DNA from: Streptosporangium album
GTDB lineage: Bacteria > Actinomycetota > Actinomycetes > Streptosporangiales > Streptosporangiaceae
Direction: 5' to 3'
Assembly (NCBI RefSeq): GCF_014203795.1
Contig: NZ_JACHJU010000001.1
Span: 3,224,001 to 3,288,000, forward strand
Length of the DNA: 64,000 bases
Shown here in pieces: positions 1-7,649 of the stretch. A program made the translations under genes and the position numbers. The notes beneath the pieces were generated by a model that was not told the origin of the DNA, did no database searches, and saw only the letters and a list, made by a program, of their open reading frames with translations. The first letter of the stretch is position 1, and each line of letters opens with the position of its first letter.

Positions 1-524
1 AGCACGCCCAGGCCGGCGGCGCCCAGGAAGGTGGGCGTCCAGCCGTAGGCGTGCAGGGACTGGATCAGGGGGACCGCGGAGGCGATCGCGCCCAGCTGCC
101 CGATCAGTCCGGTGAGCTGGACCATCACCGGATTGCGGTGTGCGGGGAAGTGGAGGCTGACCAGCCGGATCACGCTGATGAACGTCATCGCGTCGCCGCA
201 GCCGATCAGCGCCCGTCCCGCTATCCCGGGCAGCAGCCCCTCGGCCAGTGCGAAGACGAGTTCGCCGCAGGCCATCACGGTGGCTCCGGCGATGAGCATG
301 CGCTTGGAGCCGAGCCGGTCGACGAACACGCCGACGGGCACCTGCATGGCCGCGTAGACCAGCAGTTGCAGCATGGCCAGGATGGAGAGCCCTGCCGCGC
401 CCACGTCGAGCCGGGCGGCGGCCTCGATGCTGGAGACGCCGAGGGACTGGCGGTGGAAGACCGCGATGACGTAGGCGAATACACCGGTGGCCCAGAACAG
501 CATTGCCATGGACCGTGATGTCAT
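1..524 (-). CDS. MFS transporter, 5' part only (runs off the left edge)
   Basis: This is the first ~174 codons of a major facilitator superfamily permease, read right to left; the rest lies outside the window. Hydrophobic segments follow a short basic N terminus, and the loop after the second helix reads VPVGVFVDRLGSKR, matching the MFS signature between TM2 and TM3 (G-x3-D-R-x-G-x-R/K). The family moves small solutes by secondary transport in the cytoplasmic membrane; the substrate cannot be told. The start is the ATG at 524; two more in-frame ATGs follow within eight codons, so the exact start could be slightly further in. The gene is divergent from nothing close by: the region 525-595 separates it from the tail of the cupin regulator on the same strand. 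Confidence 0.85.
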   Translation of the reverse strand, partial: MTSRSMAMLFWATGVFAYVIAVFHRQSLGVSSIEAAARLDVGAAGLSILAMLQLLVYAAMQVPVGVFVDRLGSKRMLIAGATVMACGELVFALAEGLLPGIAGRALIGCGDAMTFISVIRLVSLHFPAHRNPVMVQLTGLIGQLGAIASAVPLIQSLHAYGWTPTFLGAAGLGV

Positions 525-595
525 GGATTAGATATTACTTTTACCTTTTTTTGAAGATGTGGCCGGGCGGGGCGGTCCCGGACCTCCGGCGGCGC

Positions 596-1165
596 TCAGC
601 GGTGTGGGTAGCGGATGAGCAGGCTGGCGTGGACGTCCTGGTCGCCGATCGCCGAGTAGGTGTGCGGGACGTCCGAGCGCCAGGTGAGGTGCTCACCCGG
701 CCCGGCCCGGAGGGGCGCGTCGCGCGGGCCGGCGACCAGCGTCCCGGCGAAGACCGTGATGTGCTCGGTGACGCCCTCGTGATGGGCGGGGGAGACCTGC
801 GTGGCCCCTGCGGGGATCACCAGCCGGTAGAGCTCGTAGGTGACGGCCTCGTCCTCGAAGATCTGGAGGAGCACGCCCTCGACGGCGGTGCCCCGGATGA
901 CGGGGTCGGTGCCCAGGACCAGCGCCAGGGGCACGCCGAGCTGGGCGGTGACCGCCCAGAGCGTCTCCAGGGTGGGGTTGCGGGTGCCGTTCTCCAGCCC
1001 GGAGAGCGTCGCCTTGCCGACGCCCGCGCGCCGCGCGAGTTCGGAGAGTGAGATGCTCCGTTCCTCCCTCAACCTGCGGATTCGCTGACCTACGTCCGAT
1101 GTGCCGGTCTCCTGGGCGGGACGAGGACTTTGTGCGCCGGGCTCCATGAGGCTATGGTGCAGCAT
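596..1165 (-). CDS. XRE-family regulator with C-terminal cupin domain
   Basis: A transcriptional regulator of about 189 residues with an N-terminal helix-turn-helix (VGQRIRRLREERSISLSELARR region) and a C-terminal cupin fold (EHITVFAGTL, then a second motif near HTYSA). This two-domain class senses a small molecule through the cupin and controls a neighbouring transporter or catabolic gene. Here it is divergent from the BenE-like carrier, with a perfect palindrome between them, so control of that carrier and of itself is the obvious inference. ATG codons at 1165 and 1147 are both possible starts and neither has a strong Shine-Dalgarno; the 1147 start would leave the palindrome about 25 bases upstream. 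An open frame continues to 1306, but its extra residues look non-coding. Confidence 0.85.
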   Translation of the reverse strand: MLHHSLMEPGAQSPRPAQETGTSDVGQRIRRLREERSISLSELARRAGVGKATLSGLENGTRNPTLETLWAVTAQLGVPLALVLGTDPVIRGTAVEGVLLQIFEDEAVTYELYRLVIPAGATQVSPAHHEGVTEHITVFAGTLVAGPRDAPLRAGPGEHLTWRSDVPHTYSAIGDQDVHASLLIRYPHR

Positions 1166-1171
1166 GACGAT

Positions 1172-1189
1172 CGTTCCGTTTACGGAACG
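1172..1189. promoter_or_regulatory. Perfect palindrome, likely operator of the XRE/cupin regulator
   Basis: CGTTCCGTTTACGGAACG has two exact 8-base arms around TT. It lies in the space between the divergent regulator and the BenE-like gene, immediately upstream of the regulator start, where an autoregulatory operator would sit. Function is inferred from symmetry and position only. Confidence 0.6.
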
Positions 1190-1299
1190 CCTGGGATGTG
1201 CGGCCCCGGAGACCCCGCGGAACGGGTTCCGGGCCGGATGAGCCGTGGACGGCCGGGGGAGATCGCAGGGGCTTCCAGAACGGGGAGGGGACGACAGGG

Positions 1300-2520
1300 A
1301 TGACACGCCTTCTTCAGCCCGTGCTCGCGGGAGTGGTGACCGCGCTGGTCGGCTTTGCGAGCTCCTTCGCCGTGGTCCTGGCCGGGCTCCGGGCCGTGGG
1401 CGCCGACCAGCGGCAGGCGGCGTCCGGGCTGCTCGCGCTCTGTCTGGCCAACGGCGTGCTGGCGATCTGGCTGGGCCTGCGCCGGCGCATGCCGATCACC
1501 ATCGCCTGGTCGACGCCGGGGGCGGCGCTGCTGGTCACGACCGGTGCCCTGGACGGCGGGTTCCCCGTCGCGGTCGGCGCGTTCGTGGTCTCCGGCCTGC
1601 TCATCGCCGCCGCGGGACTCTTCCCGCCGCTGGGGCGCTGGATCGCGGCCATTCCCACCCCGATCGCCTCCGCGATGCTCGCCGGAGTCCTGCTCAACCT
1701 GTGCATCGCACCGGCCCGAGCCCTCGGCGAGGTGCCGCAGATGGCCGGTCCCGTCGTGCTCGTCTGGGCGCTTCTCAGTCGTTTCGCCAGCAAGTGGGCG
1801 ATCCCGGGTGCTCTCCTGGTCGCCGTCGTGGCCATCGCGCTGACCGGACCCAGCCTCGGGGCGGTGGACGTGCGCCCGGTGGTCGAGCTGACCGCCCCGG
1901 CCTGGAGCGCCACAGCCATGATCAGTATCGCGCTCCCGCTGTTCCTGGTCACCATGGCCTCGCAGAACGTGCCGGGCATGGCGGTCCTCGCCGGGTACGG
2001 CTACCGTCCCCCGCTGCGCGGCATTCTCGTCGGCACGGGTCTGGGCAGCACCCTCGGCGCGCCCCTGGGCGGGCACGCGGTGAACCTGGCGGCCATCACC
2101 GCGGCGCTGGCCGCCGGTCCGGACGCCGACCCCGACCCGGGCCGCCGCTGGATCGCCTCGGTCACCGCCGGAGGTTCGATGATCATCCTGGGCGTCGGCT
2201 CCGGGCTGGCCACCGCGCTGGTCCTGCTCTCCCCGCCCGTGCTGATCGAGGCCGTGGCGGGCCTTGCGCTGATCGGTGCGCTCGCCTCGGCGATCACCGC
2301 CGCCGTGGCCCGGCCCGAGGGCAGGGAAGCGGCGGTGGTCACCTTCGTGGTCACCGCGTCGGGGCTGACACTGTTCGGGGTGGGCGCGGCGTTCTGGGGG
2401 CTGGTGGCGGGAGGTCTCATGATGCTCCTGCAGCGCAGGAGGGTTCCCCCGGTCTCCTCTGAGCCGGAGCACGGGCAGGCCCGGCCCGCGGGCGACTCCG
2501 GGGAGCTCAGCCGGCAGTGA
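1300..2520 (+). CDS. BenE-family benzoate/H+ symporter-like protein
   Basis: A 406-residue integral membrane protein made almost entirely of hydrophobic helices, of the BenE (benzoate membrane transport) family; usual length is ~390-400. Helpful sequences are FASSFAVVLAGL near the N terminus, ITIAWSTPGAALL in the third helix region, and TMASQNVPGMAVL followed by GYRPP in the middle, all characteristic of BenE. It is expected to import benzoate or a related aromatic acid with protons. The ATG at 1300 follows a GGGGAGGGG ribosome site at 1281-1290; an upstream in-frame GTG/ATG at 1198 would add a low-complexity, non-homologous leader. The C-terminal ~30 residues are hydrophilic. Divergent XRE/cupin regulator and palindrome suggest substrate-responsive control. 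No benzoate catabolic genes are next to it, so the true substrate is uncertain. Confidence 0.87.
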   Translation: MTRLLQPVLAGVVTALVGFASSFAVVLAGLRAVGADQRQAASGLLALCLANGVLAIWLGLRRRMPITIAWSTPGAALLVTTGALDGGFPVAVGAFVVSGLLIAAAGLFPPLGRWIAAIPTPIASAMLAGVLLNLCIAPARALGEVPQMAGPVVLVWALLSRFASKWAIPGALLVAVVAIALTGPSLGAVDVRPVVELTAPAWSATAMISIALPLFLVTMASQNVPGMAVLAGYGYRPPLRGILVGTGLGSTLGAPLGGHAVNLAAITAALAAGPDADPDPGRRWIASVTAGGSMIILGVGSGLATALVLLSPPVLIEAVAGLALIGALASAITAAVARPEGREAAVVTFVVTASGLTLFGVGAAFWGLVAGGLMMLLQRRRVPPVSSEPEHGQARPAGDSGELSRQ

Positions 2521-2755
2521 GCACCGGGCTCCTGCGCCGGTGGACCAGGAGGCCGGTGGTGGTCAGCCGCCCTCCACGCGCCCATGGCGGCCGGCGACGA
2601 GCTGGTCGGTGCTGTGCCGGCGGGGGACCTCCACCCTACGATCAAGAGGAGTCCCAGCACTATCATGTGACCTCATCTCGGGCAGCGTCTGTTGCAACCG
2701 CTGCTGCCCCGTGGCGGCGGGATTATTCACCGGGCCCGCGCGGTTGCCAGAAAAC

Positions 2756-3817
2756 GTGGCAGAGATCGACGTCGTGGTCATCGGTGCGGGACAGGCCGGA
2801 CTGTCCAGCGCCTACTTCCTGAGCAGGGCCGGGCTTGATTTCGTGGTTCTCGACCGCTCTCCGCGTCCCGGCGGCGCATGGCAGTTCCGCTGGCCCTCCC
2901 TGACCCTCGGCGCCACGCACCGCGTGCACGACCTCCCCGGCCTGCCGATGGGTGTGGCCGACACGACCCGGCCGTCGTCGGAGGTCGTCTCCGAATACTT
3001 CGCCGCCTACGAGCGGACCTTCGACCTGCCGATGCGCCGCCCGGTCGCGGTGCGAGCGGTCCGGGAGGGTGAGGGCGGGCGGCTGCTGGTGGAGACCACG
3101 GCCGGTGACTGGTCGGCCCGCGCGCTGGTCAACGCCACCGGCACCTGGGACCGCCCCTTCTGGCCGCGCTATCCGGGGCAGGAGACGTTCCTCGGCCGGC
3201 AGCTCCACACCGCCGACTACGTCACCCGGGAGGAGTTCGCCGGCAGGCACGTCGTGGTGGTCGGGGCGGGGGCCTCGGCCGTCCAGCTCCTGATGGAGAT
3301 CGCCGAGATCACCACAACCACCTGGGTGACCCGCCGTCCTCCCGTCTTCCGTGAGGGTCCGTTCGACGAGGGGGCGGCCCGCGCGGCCGTCGCCCGGGTC
3401 GACGCCCGCGTCCGCGCGGGGCTCCCGCCGGGCAGCGTGGTCGGAGCCACCGGCTACCCGATGACGCCGCAGGTCAGGGCGGCCATGGCGGCCGGAGTCC
3501 TGGACCGTCTGCCGATGTTCGATCGGATCGTTCCCGAGGGGGTCGTCTGGGATGACGCCGTCGGGCAGAGGCGCCTGGTCACGGCCGACGTGATCCTGTG
3601 GGCGACCGGGTTCCGGCCGGTCGTCACCCACCTGGCCCCGCTGCGCCTGCGCGAGCCGGGCGGCGGCATCCGGGTCGAGGACACCCGGGCGGTCCTGGAC
3701 CCCCGCGTCCATCTGGTCGGTTACGGCCCCTCGGCCAGCACCATCGGGGCCAACCGCGCGGGCCGTACCGCCGTCCAGCACATCCGCCGGCTCCTCGGCG
3801 AGCCCGTCGCGGCGTAG
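2756..3817 (+). CDS. Flavin-dependent oxidoreductase (FMO/TrkA-like)
   Basis: A ~353-residue FAD/NAD(P)H oxidoreductase. The N terminus carries a dinucleotide-binding motif (VVIGAGQAGLSSAYFL), followed by a second Rossmann motif near the middle (VVVVGAGASAVQLL) and a late ATGFRP motif, the arrangement of class B flavin monooxygenase-like proteins and putative flavoprotein reductases. The GTG at 2756 puts the Rossmann motif at residue ~6, as is normal; the frame is open upstream to 2540, but those 72 residues are Cys/Arg-rich and look non-coding. No obvious Shine-Dalgarno is visible. The preceding 235 bases (2521-2755) contain no gene I can support. The TAG stop is part of the MITE-like inverted repeat that follows, so that insertion may have altered the native 3' end. 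The substrate is unknown. Confidence 0.8.
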   Translation: MAEIDVVVIGAGQAGLSSAYFLSRAGLDFVVLDRSPRPGGAWQFRWPSLTLGATHRVHDLPGLPMGVADTTRPSSEVVSEYFAAYERTFDLPMRRPVAVRAVREGEGGRLLVETTAGDWSARALVNATGTWDRPFWPRYPGQETFLGRQLHTADYVTREEFAGRHVVVVGAGASAVQLLMEIAEITTTTWVTRRPPVFREGPFDEGAARAAVARVDARVRAGLPPGSVVGATGYPMTPQVRAAMAAGVLDRLPMFDRIVPEGVVWDDAVGQRRLVTADVILWATGFRPVVTHLAPLRLREPGGGIRVEDTRAVLDPRVHLVGYGPSASTIGANRAGRTAVQHIRRLLGEPVAA

Positions 3818-3954
3818 GGGGGCCAGTGGTAAGCGCGGCAAAAACAACGGACATGCAGGCCAACGCCCCTTGGCCGAGCTGTATGCGAAGTCCTTTGCTG
3901 AGGTTCTGGCCTGCATATCCGTCGAAAATTTCGCCGTTACCACTGGGACCCCTA
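3815..3954. repeat. MITE-like imperfect inverted repeat flanked by TA
   Basis: Two 46-base arms (3817-3862 and 3907-3952) are reverse complements at about 34 of 46 positions around a 44-base centre. The outer ends are GGGG(G/T) and the arms share CAGTGGTAA and the innermost GCAGGCCA. A TA dinucleotide sits directly outside each arm (3815-3816 and 3953-3954), the target duplication left by IS630/Tc1-mariner type elements. No transposase is present, so it would be a non-autonomous miniature element. It begins at the stop codon of the flavoprotein gene. A large transcript hairpin (terminator or processing site) is the alternative reading. Confidence 0.65.
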
Positions 3955-4114
3955 GGTGGCGCGGGAGTCCTCGTCGATTGCCTTCCGAGTGGCGGTGTGG
4001 CTGCGGTCGATCGCGCGGCGGCGACCGTCACCGACGCCGCGCCAGGGGTTGCGTAAACGATTACAGAACGCGAAGATCACTGTGTTTGCGCCTTTGCCTT
4101 TGAAAGGAATACGG

Positions 4115-4753
4115 GTGCCCCAAACCCCCCACAGCGAATCGGGAACCCGAGGCCTGCTCCTGGCCCCGCTCGCGGCCCTGCTCACGTTCGTCATGTTCCT
4201 CGCGCTCACCCCGCCGGCGAGCGCCAACACCTTCGGGTGGTCGTACCTGCATCCGTCGGGGTGCTGCTCACAGGCGGACAACAGGGACCACTACTACAAC
4301 TACTCGTCGCTGACCTCGTACATGAAGGTCGCCGGCAACTACGCCATGATCCACCTGGACTCCCAGACCGACATGGCCACGCACTACGACTCCTCCCCCG
4401 ACATCCACACCGACGTGGAGATGTTCGACCAGTACTACGACGACTACTGGGGCCTGGACTGGGACGGGTCGAGCACCGGCAAGAACCTCCACGCCCGTGC
4501 CGAGTGCGTACGGATCATCAGCCCGGGGCTCATCAACGGCTGGTGGAAGTGCGACCAGTACGAGATCCGCTTCGATCTGGCCGACATGAGCGGTTTCTCG
4601 GAGAACGAGCGCAAGAAGACGGCCTGCCACGAGGTCGGGCACAGCGTCGGGCTCGGCCACTCCTCCGAAAGCAACTCCTGCATGAAGACGGGCCGCTCCA
4701 CCGTGCGCAGCTACACCTCGCACGACGTCGCGCACATCAACGGCCGATTCTGA
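4115..4753 (+). CDS. Secreted matrixin-like zinc metalloprotease
   Basis: A 212-residue exported protease precursor. Residues 1-37 form a signal peptide (short basic stretch, hydrophobic core, TPPASA before the predicted cut), leaving a mature enzyme of ~175 residues. The zinc site HEVGHSVGLGH lies at residues 172-182: HExxH plus a third His gives the metzincin HExxHxxGxxH pattern, and a Met follows in SCMKTG as the likely Met-turn. The mature chain contains several cysteines including an adjacent pair near its start. The GTG at 4115 has an AAAGGA ribosome site seven bases upstream; the frame is open to 3956, but the extra residues are not signal-like. It is followed after 11 bases by a second exported protein, so the two are probably co-expressed. 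Substrate unknown; the closest family feel is small M10-type extracellular proteases. Confidence 0.83.
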   Translation: MPQTPHSESGTRGLLLAPLAALLTFVMFLALTPPASANTFGWSYLHPSGCCSQADNRDHYYNYSSLTSYMKVAGNYAMIHLDSQTDMATHYDSSPDIHTDVEMFDQYYDDYWGLDWDGSSTGKNLHARAECVRIISPGLINGWWKCDQYEIRFDLADMSGFSENERKKTACHEVGHSVGLGHSSESNSCMKTGRSTVRSYTSHDVAHINGRF

Positions 4754-4764
4754 GGACGGGACAC

Positions 4765-5745
4765 ATGTCGAAGATGCTCCGATCCCGCACCGCGGGGGTG
4801 GGTCTCACCCTCGCCGTCGCACTCGGCCTGGCGACTGCCGCCGGAGTGGCCGCCTCCTGGCCGGGCGAGGCCGCTCCCCCGTTCTGGTCCATGATGCGCT
4901 CCGGCGTGGGCGAGTCGACCGGCACGTACCTGTACGACTCACTGGACGACCTGACGCCCGGCGCGCCCGCCTCCGGCGCCTTCACCCCCGCCGCGGCGCT
5001 GCTGGAGGGCACCGTCGTCGGCATCGAGCCGGGGATCGCCTTCGGCTCCGACGACAGCGCGGGCGCCGCGCCCGTCGTCGGATACGACACACCCGACGCG
5101 GCGATCCGCTACGCCAGTCTCGTCGTCAAGGTGGACCGCGTCCTGTCCGGAAAGCTCGGCCTGGGCCAGCAGAGCGGCCAGATCCGGCTGCAGATCGAGC
5201 AGCCGAAGCAGAGCACCCTGGCCGACCTGCGGGCCTCCATCAGCAGCGCGGGGCACGGCCTGTTCTACGTGCACAACGCCCTGGAGCGGTACCAGGCCGA
5301 GGGGCGGACGGTGCCCCAGGCGCTGGCCAGCTACCTGGCCTCGGTGCATGTGCCGATCGGCGAGGGCGTGTTCGTCGAGCAGGCACCGGGCCAGCCGGTC
5401 ATCGCGCCGCTCATGGACGGCCCGGAACGGGTGGACCAGATACTCAACGGCGCCCCGGCGCCCGTGGAGGAGCCGCCGGACACGCCCTCCCCCAGGCCCC
5501 CCAAGCCCTCGGACTTCCCGCACGACGACAACCCAAACGGGACGCCGACGGCCGCCCCCGTCCCGGACCCCACGGACGACCCCGACGCCTCGGCGGTGGA
5601 CGTCCCCGACCCGGTCACGACGGACACCGCCGGCCCCGTGGCAAGCGAGCCCGCGGTCGGCACCCCCACCTTGGACCAGCTGATGGGCCGCGCGGTGCGC
5701 GCGGCGTGCGTGGTCGGCACCAGCACCACGCTGACCACCTGCTGA
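4765..5745 (+). CDS. Secreted protein of unknown function, Pro/Asp-rich C terminus
   Basis: A 326-residue protein I do not recognise. It has an N-terminal export signal (basic MSKMLRSR, hydrophobic run, Ala-rich end near residue 30), a globular middle with alternating hydrophobic strands (about 75-230), and then a ~70-residue stretch rich in Pro, Asp and Thr (about 235-310) that looks like a flexible linker or wall-spanning segment. The last ~20 residues become ordered again and contain two cysteines, including the final residue. The ATG at 4765 has GAGGACGGG upstream and lies 11 bases after the metalloprotease stop, so translational coupling and a shared role outside the cell are likely: inhibitor, substrate or partner of the protease are all possible. 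No catalytic motif is visible. Confidence 0.7.
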   Translation: MSKMLRSRTAGVGLTLAVALGLATAAGVAASWPGEAAPPFWSMMRSGVGESTGTYLYDSLDDLTPGAPASGAFTPAAALLEGTVVGIEPGIAFGSDDSAGAAPVVGYDTPDAAIRYASLVVKVDRVLSGKLGLGQQSGQIRLQIEQPKQSTLADLRASISSAGHGLFYVHNALERYQAEGRTVPQALASYLASVHVPIGEGVFVEQAPGQPVIAPLMDGPERVDQILNGAPAPVEEPPDTPSPRPPKPSDFPHDDNPNGTPTAAPVPDPTDDPDASAVDVPDPVTTDTAGPVASEPAVGTPTLDQLMGRAVRAACVVGTSTTLTTC

Positions 5746-5810
5746 CCGAACCCCACGGGACCCCGTAGGGCGTCCGGTGGTCCGCCGCACCCTGTCACCA
5801 CCCGCGAGCA

Positions 5811-5860
5811 GGCGTGGAGACGGTCATCCGTACCGCGCCGGACGGCGCCGCCTCCACGCC
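5811..5860. terminator. Bidirectional hairpin between convergent genes
   Basis: Arms 5811-5823 and 5848-5860 pair at 12 of 13 positions (GGCGTGGAG with CTCCACGCC at the outer end) around a 24-base loop. It lies between the converging secreted-protein gene and the CU044_5270 gene. There is no T-run, as is common for actinobacterial terminators. Confidence 0.5.
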
Positions 5861-5872
5861 CGCCACACCTGA

Positions 5873-6802
5873 TCAGGGTGTCTGGCCGGGCCCGTCGACG
5901 ATCCCGGAGTCCAGCACGGACATGGCGGAGGTCTCACCGTCCCGCACGACCTTCGTACCGAGGTAGTGGTAGTCCCCGGGGTCGAGGATGTAGTAGCCCT
6001 TGCCGGCCTCCCCCACATCGAGAACGACGCCGATGCCCTTCCGCCCGTCCCCGTCCGTGGCGTTCTCCTCGATCGTGACATTCGGGATCTTCGCCAGGGC
6101 GCGGTACATCGCCGCGGACGTGTCCGGAGGGATCAGGGGCCCGTACTTCATGTACCACCCGATCGCCCCGAAGGCCCTGACGTCCGCTTCGGTTCCCTCC
6201 GGGCAGCCGGGCTGGCAGATCGACAGCGGTGCCCGCTCCTCCTTGAGATCGCGGAAGTGCTCCAGCAGCGCGTCCGGATCCGCGGGGAGGTCCTCCACCT
6301 CCCGCTGTGTCCGAGCGGGGTTGGTCCGCGCCCTCGGCTCGCCGTTGCCGAGCTTCAGCCTGCCGTCGACGCGGAGGGCGTCCTTGCGTCCGTCCAGCCG
6401 GCTCCAAAGCTCGAACGTCGGGAGGTCACCCCCCGCCATGTGCTGTGATTCCTTGATGTAGAACCACTGGTCCAGGCGGATGTCGACGGCCTTGGTCCGG
6501 GTGGCGACGAGCGCGGCGTTCTCCAGCACCAGCGCCGCGCTGGGCGGCCGCACCGCGGACGGCCGGCTCCCCGGTTCTGCGGTCCCCACGAGCTGGGGCA
6601 CGAGCACGGCGGTGGCGGCGAGGGCTCCGGCTCCGGCCAGGGCAAGACCCCAGTGCAGGCGGGGCGCGGGCCGCGCCGGGCGTCGGCGGGGCACGGACGA
6701 ACCCGCCCGGATCTCGGCGAGCAGCCGATGCTCTTCGGCCCGCAGATCGGACTGTGCCGGAACCTCGTCTCGCAGACTCTTGAGGAGCTCGATCTCGTTC
6801 AT
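5873..6802 (-). CDS. CU044_5270-family membrane protein, partner of the adjacent ECF sigma factor
   Basis: A 309-residue protein with a cytoplasmic N-terminal ~50 residues, one membrane helix (about 51-70, LALAGAGALAATAVLVPQLV) and a large extracytoplasmic domain. This family is routinely encoded directly after ECF sigma factors in actinobacteria and is thought to act as the sigma factor's membrane-bound regulator, although a classical zinc anti-sigma motif (HxxxCxxC) is absent here. The outside domain holds two cysteines close together (CQPGC). The ATG overlaps the sigma factor stop by four bases (ATGA), showing coupling. What signal it senses cannot be read from sequence. Confidence 0.8.
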   Translation of the reverse strand: MNEIELLKSLRDEVPAQSDLRAEEHRLLAEIRAGSSVPRRRPARPAPRLHWGLALAGAGALAATAVLVPQLVGTAEPGSRPSAVRPPSAALVLENAALVATRTKAVDIRLDQWFYIKESQHMAGGDLPTFELWSRLDGRKDALRVDGRLKLGNGEPRARTNPARTQREVEDLPADPDALLEHFRDLKEERAPLSICQPGCPEGTEADVRAFGAIGWYMKYGPLIPPDTSAAMYRALAKIPNVTIEENATDGDGRKGIGVVLDVGEAGKGYYILDPGDYHYLGTKVVRDGETSAMSVLDSGIVDGPGQTP

Positions 6803-7452
6803 CTGTCCGTTCCTTCGTCTGTGGCGGTCGGATCGATGTCACCGAGCACCCGGCGTAGCTTGCTTCGAGCCCGATTGACCCGCGAACGCACCGTCCCCAC
6901 CGGAACACCGAGTGCCTGGGCGGCCTGCTCGTACGTGAGGTCTGTCCACGTCACCAGCAGCAACGTGTCCCGGTGTCCCCGGGGCAGTCCCGCCAGCGCC
7001 GCGGCGAGCCGGCGCCGCGCTCCGCCCGCGGCCACCCTCTGATCGACCTCATCGGTGAACGGCTCGATCACCGAGTCCGCCCCCGTGCGGCTCAGTGCCC
7101 GATACAGGCCGATCTCGCGGCGGCGGTGCCGCCCGATGAGGTTGGTGGCGATGCCGTACAGCCATGGCCGCGCGTCGCCGTAGGCCAGGTCGTAGGACTC
7201 CCGGTGCTGGAATGCCGTCGCGAAGGTCTCGGCGACGATGTCCTCGGCGGGATCCAGGCCCAGCCGCCTGATGACGTAGCGCTTGAGCGCCGGTGCGTGG
7301 CGGGTGAACAGCGTGGCGAATCGTTCAGGCTCATGCCGGGATCGTTCGATCACCGTGGCGTCGTCGGCCGTCTCCACGCCCGCGGGCCGAGGCGGTGCGT
7401 CCGTCCGGCTCTTCTGTCGCATCTCTTGCCTCTCGGGTGTCTGCTGTGACAC
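6799..7452 (-). CDS. ECF RNA polymerase sigma factor
   Basis: A sigma-70 factor of the extracytoplasmic function class, up to 217 residues. Region 2 is seen in the segment ending with DIVAETFATAFQHRESYD and ARPWLYGIATNLI; region 4 carries a helix-turn-helix (LTYEQAAQALGVPVGTVRSRVNRA written across ~160-190). The first ~25 residues are hydrophilic and poorly conserved; the ATG at 7422 is an alternative start. It redirects RNA polymerase to a small regulon, probably under control of the membrane protein encoded by the overlapping downstream gene. An inverted repeat CGGTAATTACCG (7453-7464) lies directly upstream of the 7452 start and may take part in control. It is divergent from the CorA gene. 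Confidence 0.88.
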   Translation of the reverse strand: MSQQTPERQEMRQKSRTDAPPRPAGVETADDATVIERSRHEPERFATLFTRHAPALKRYVIRRLGLDPAEDIVAETFATAFQHRESYDLAYGDARPWLYGIATNLIGRHRRREIGLYRALSRTGADSVIEPFTDEVDQRVAAGGARRRLAAALAGLPRGHRDTLLLVTWTDLTYEQAAQALGVPVGTVRSRVNRARSKLRRVLGDIDPTATDEGTDR

Positions 7453-7614
7453 CGGTAATTACCGCCGGAGGGATCCGCGGTTCCCAGAAGTTCCGCGGTG
7501 AATACGGCGACCGTCCCGGACACCGGTGGCCGGGACGGCGCGCGGAAAGCCGTGGGTGCCGGAGCCGGCCTCCGCCGCACCCTTCCCCACCGGCTCGGCA
7601 GGCCTGTTCATCTC

Positions 7615-7649
7615 TTGACCACCCGGCTCCGGGTCTTAGTGTTGACGGG
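7615..7649 (+). promoter_or_regulatory. Leaderless promoter of the CorA gene
   Basis: TTGACC at 7615-7620 and TAGTGT at 7637-7642 are separated by 16 bases, and the ATG begins at 7650, seven bases after the -10 box. That spacing places transcription start at or next to the A of the ATG, so the mRNA should be leaderless; no Shine-Dalgarno is present. Confidence 0.65.

Noticed and set aside
1180-2472. Long open frames antisense to and in other frames of the BenE gene
   Set aside because: High-GC codon bias creates long shadow frames; composition is Arg/Gly/Asp-rich with no homology, while the plus-strand frame is a clear membrane protein.
3870-4103. Short frame covering the MITE-like repeat
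   Set aside because: It runs through the inverted repeat and lacks a ribosome site and any protein-like pattern.
7511-7538. Inverted repeat CCGTCCCGG/CCGGGACGG as terminator
   Set aside because: It lies between two divergent genes, so no transcript would end there; may be chance or a control site, not supported enough to list.
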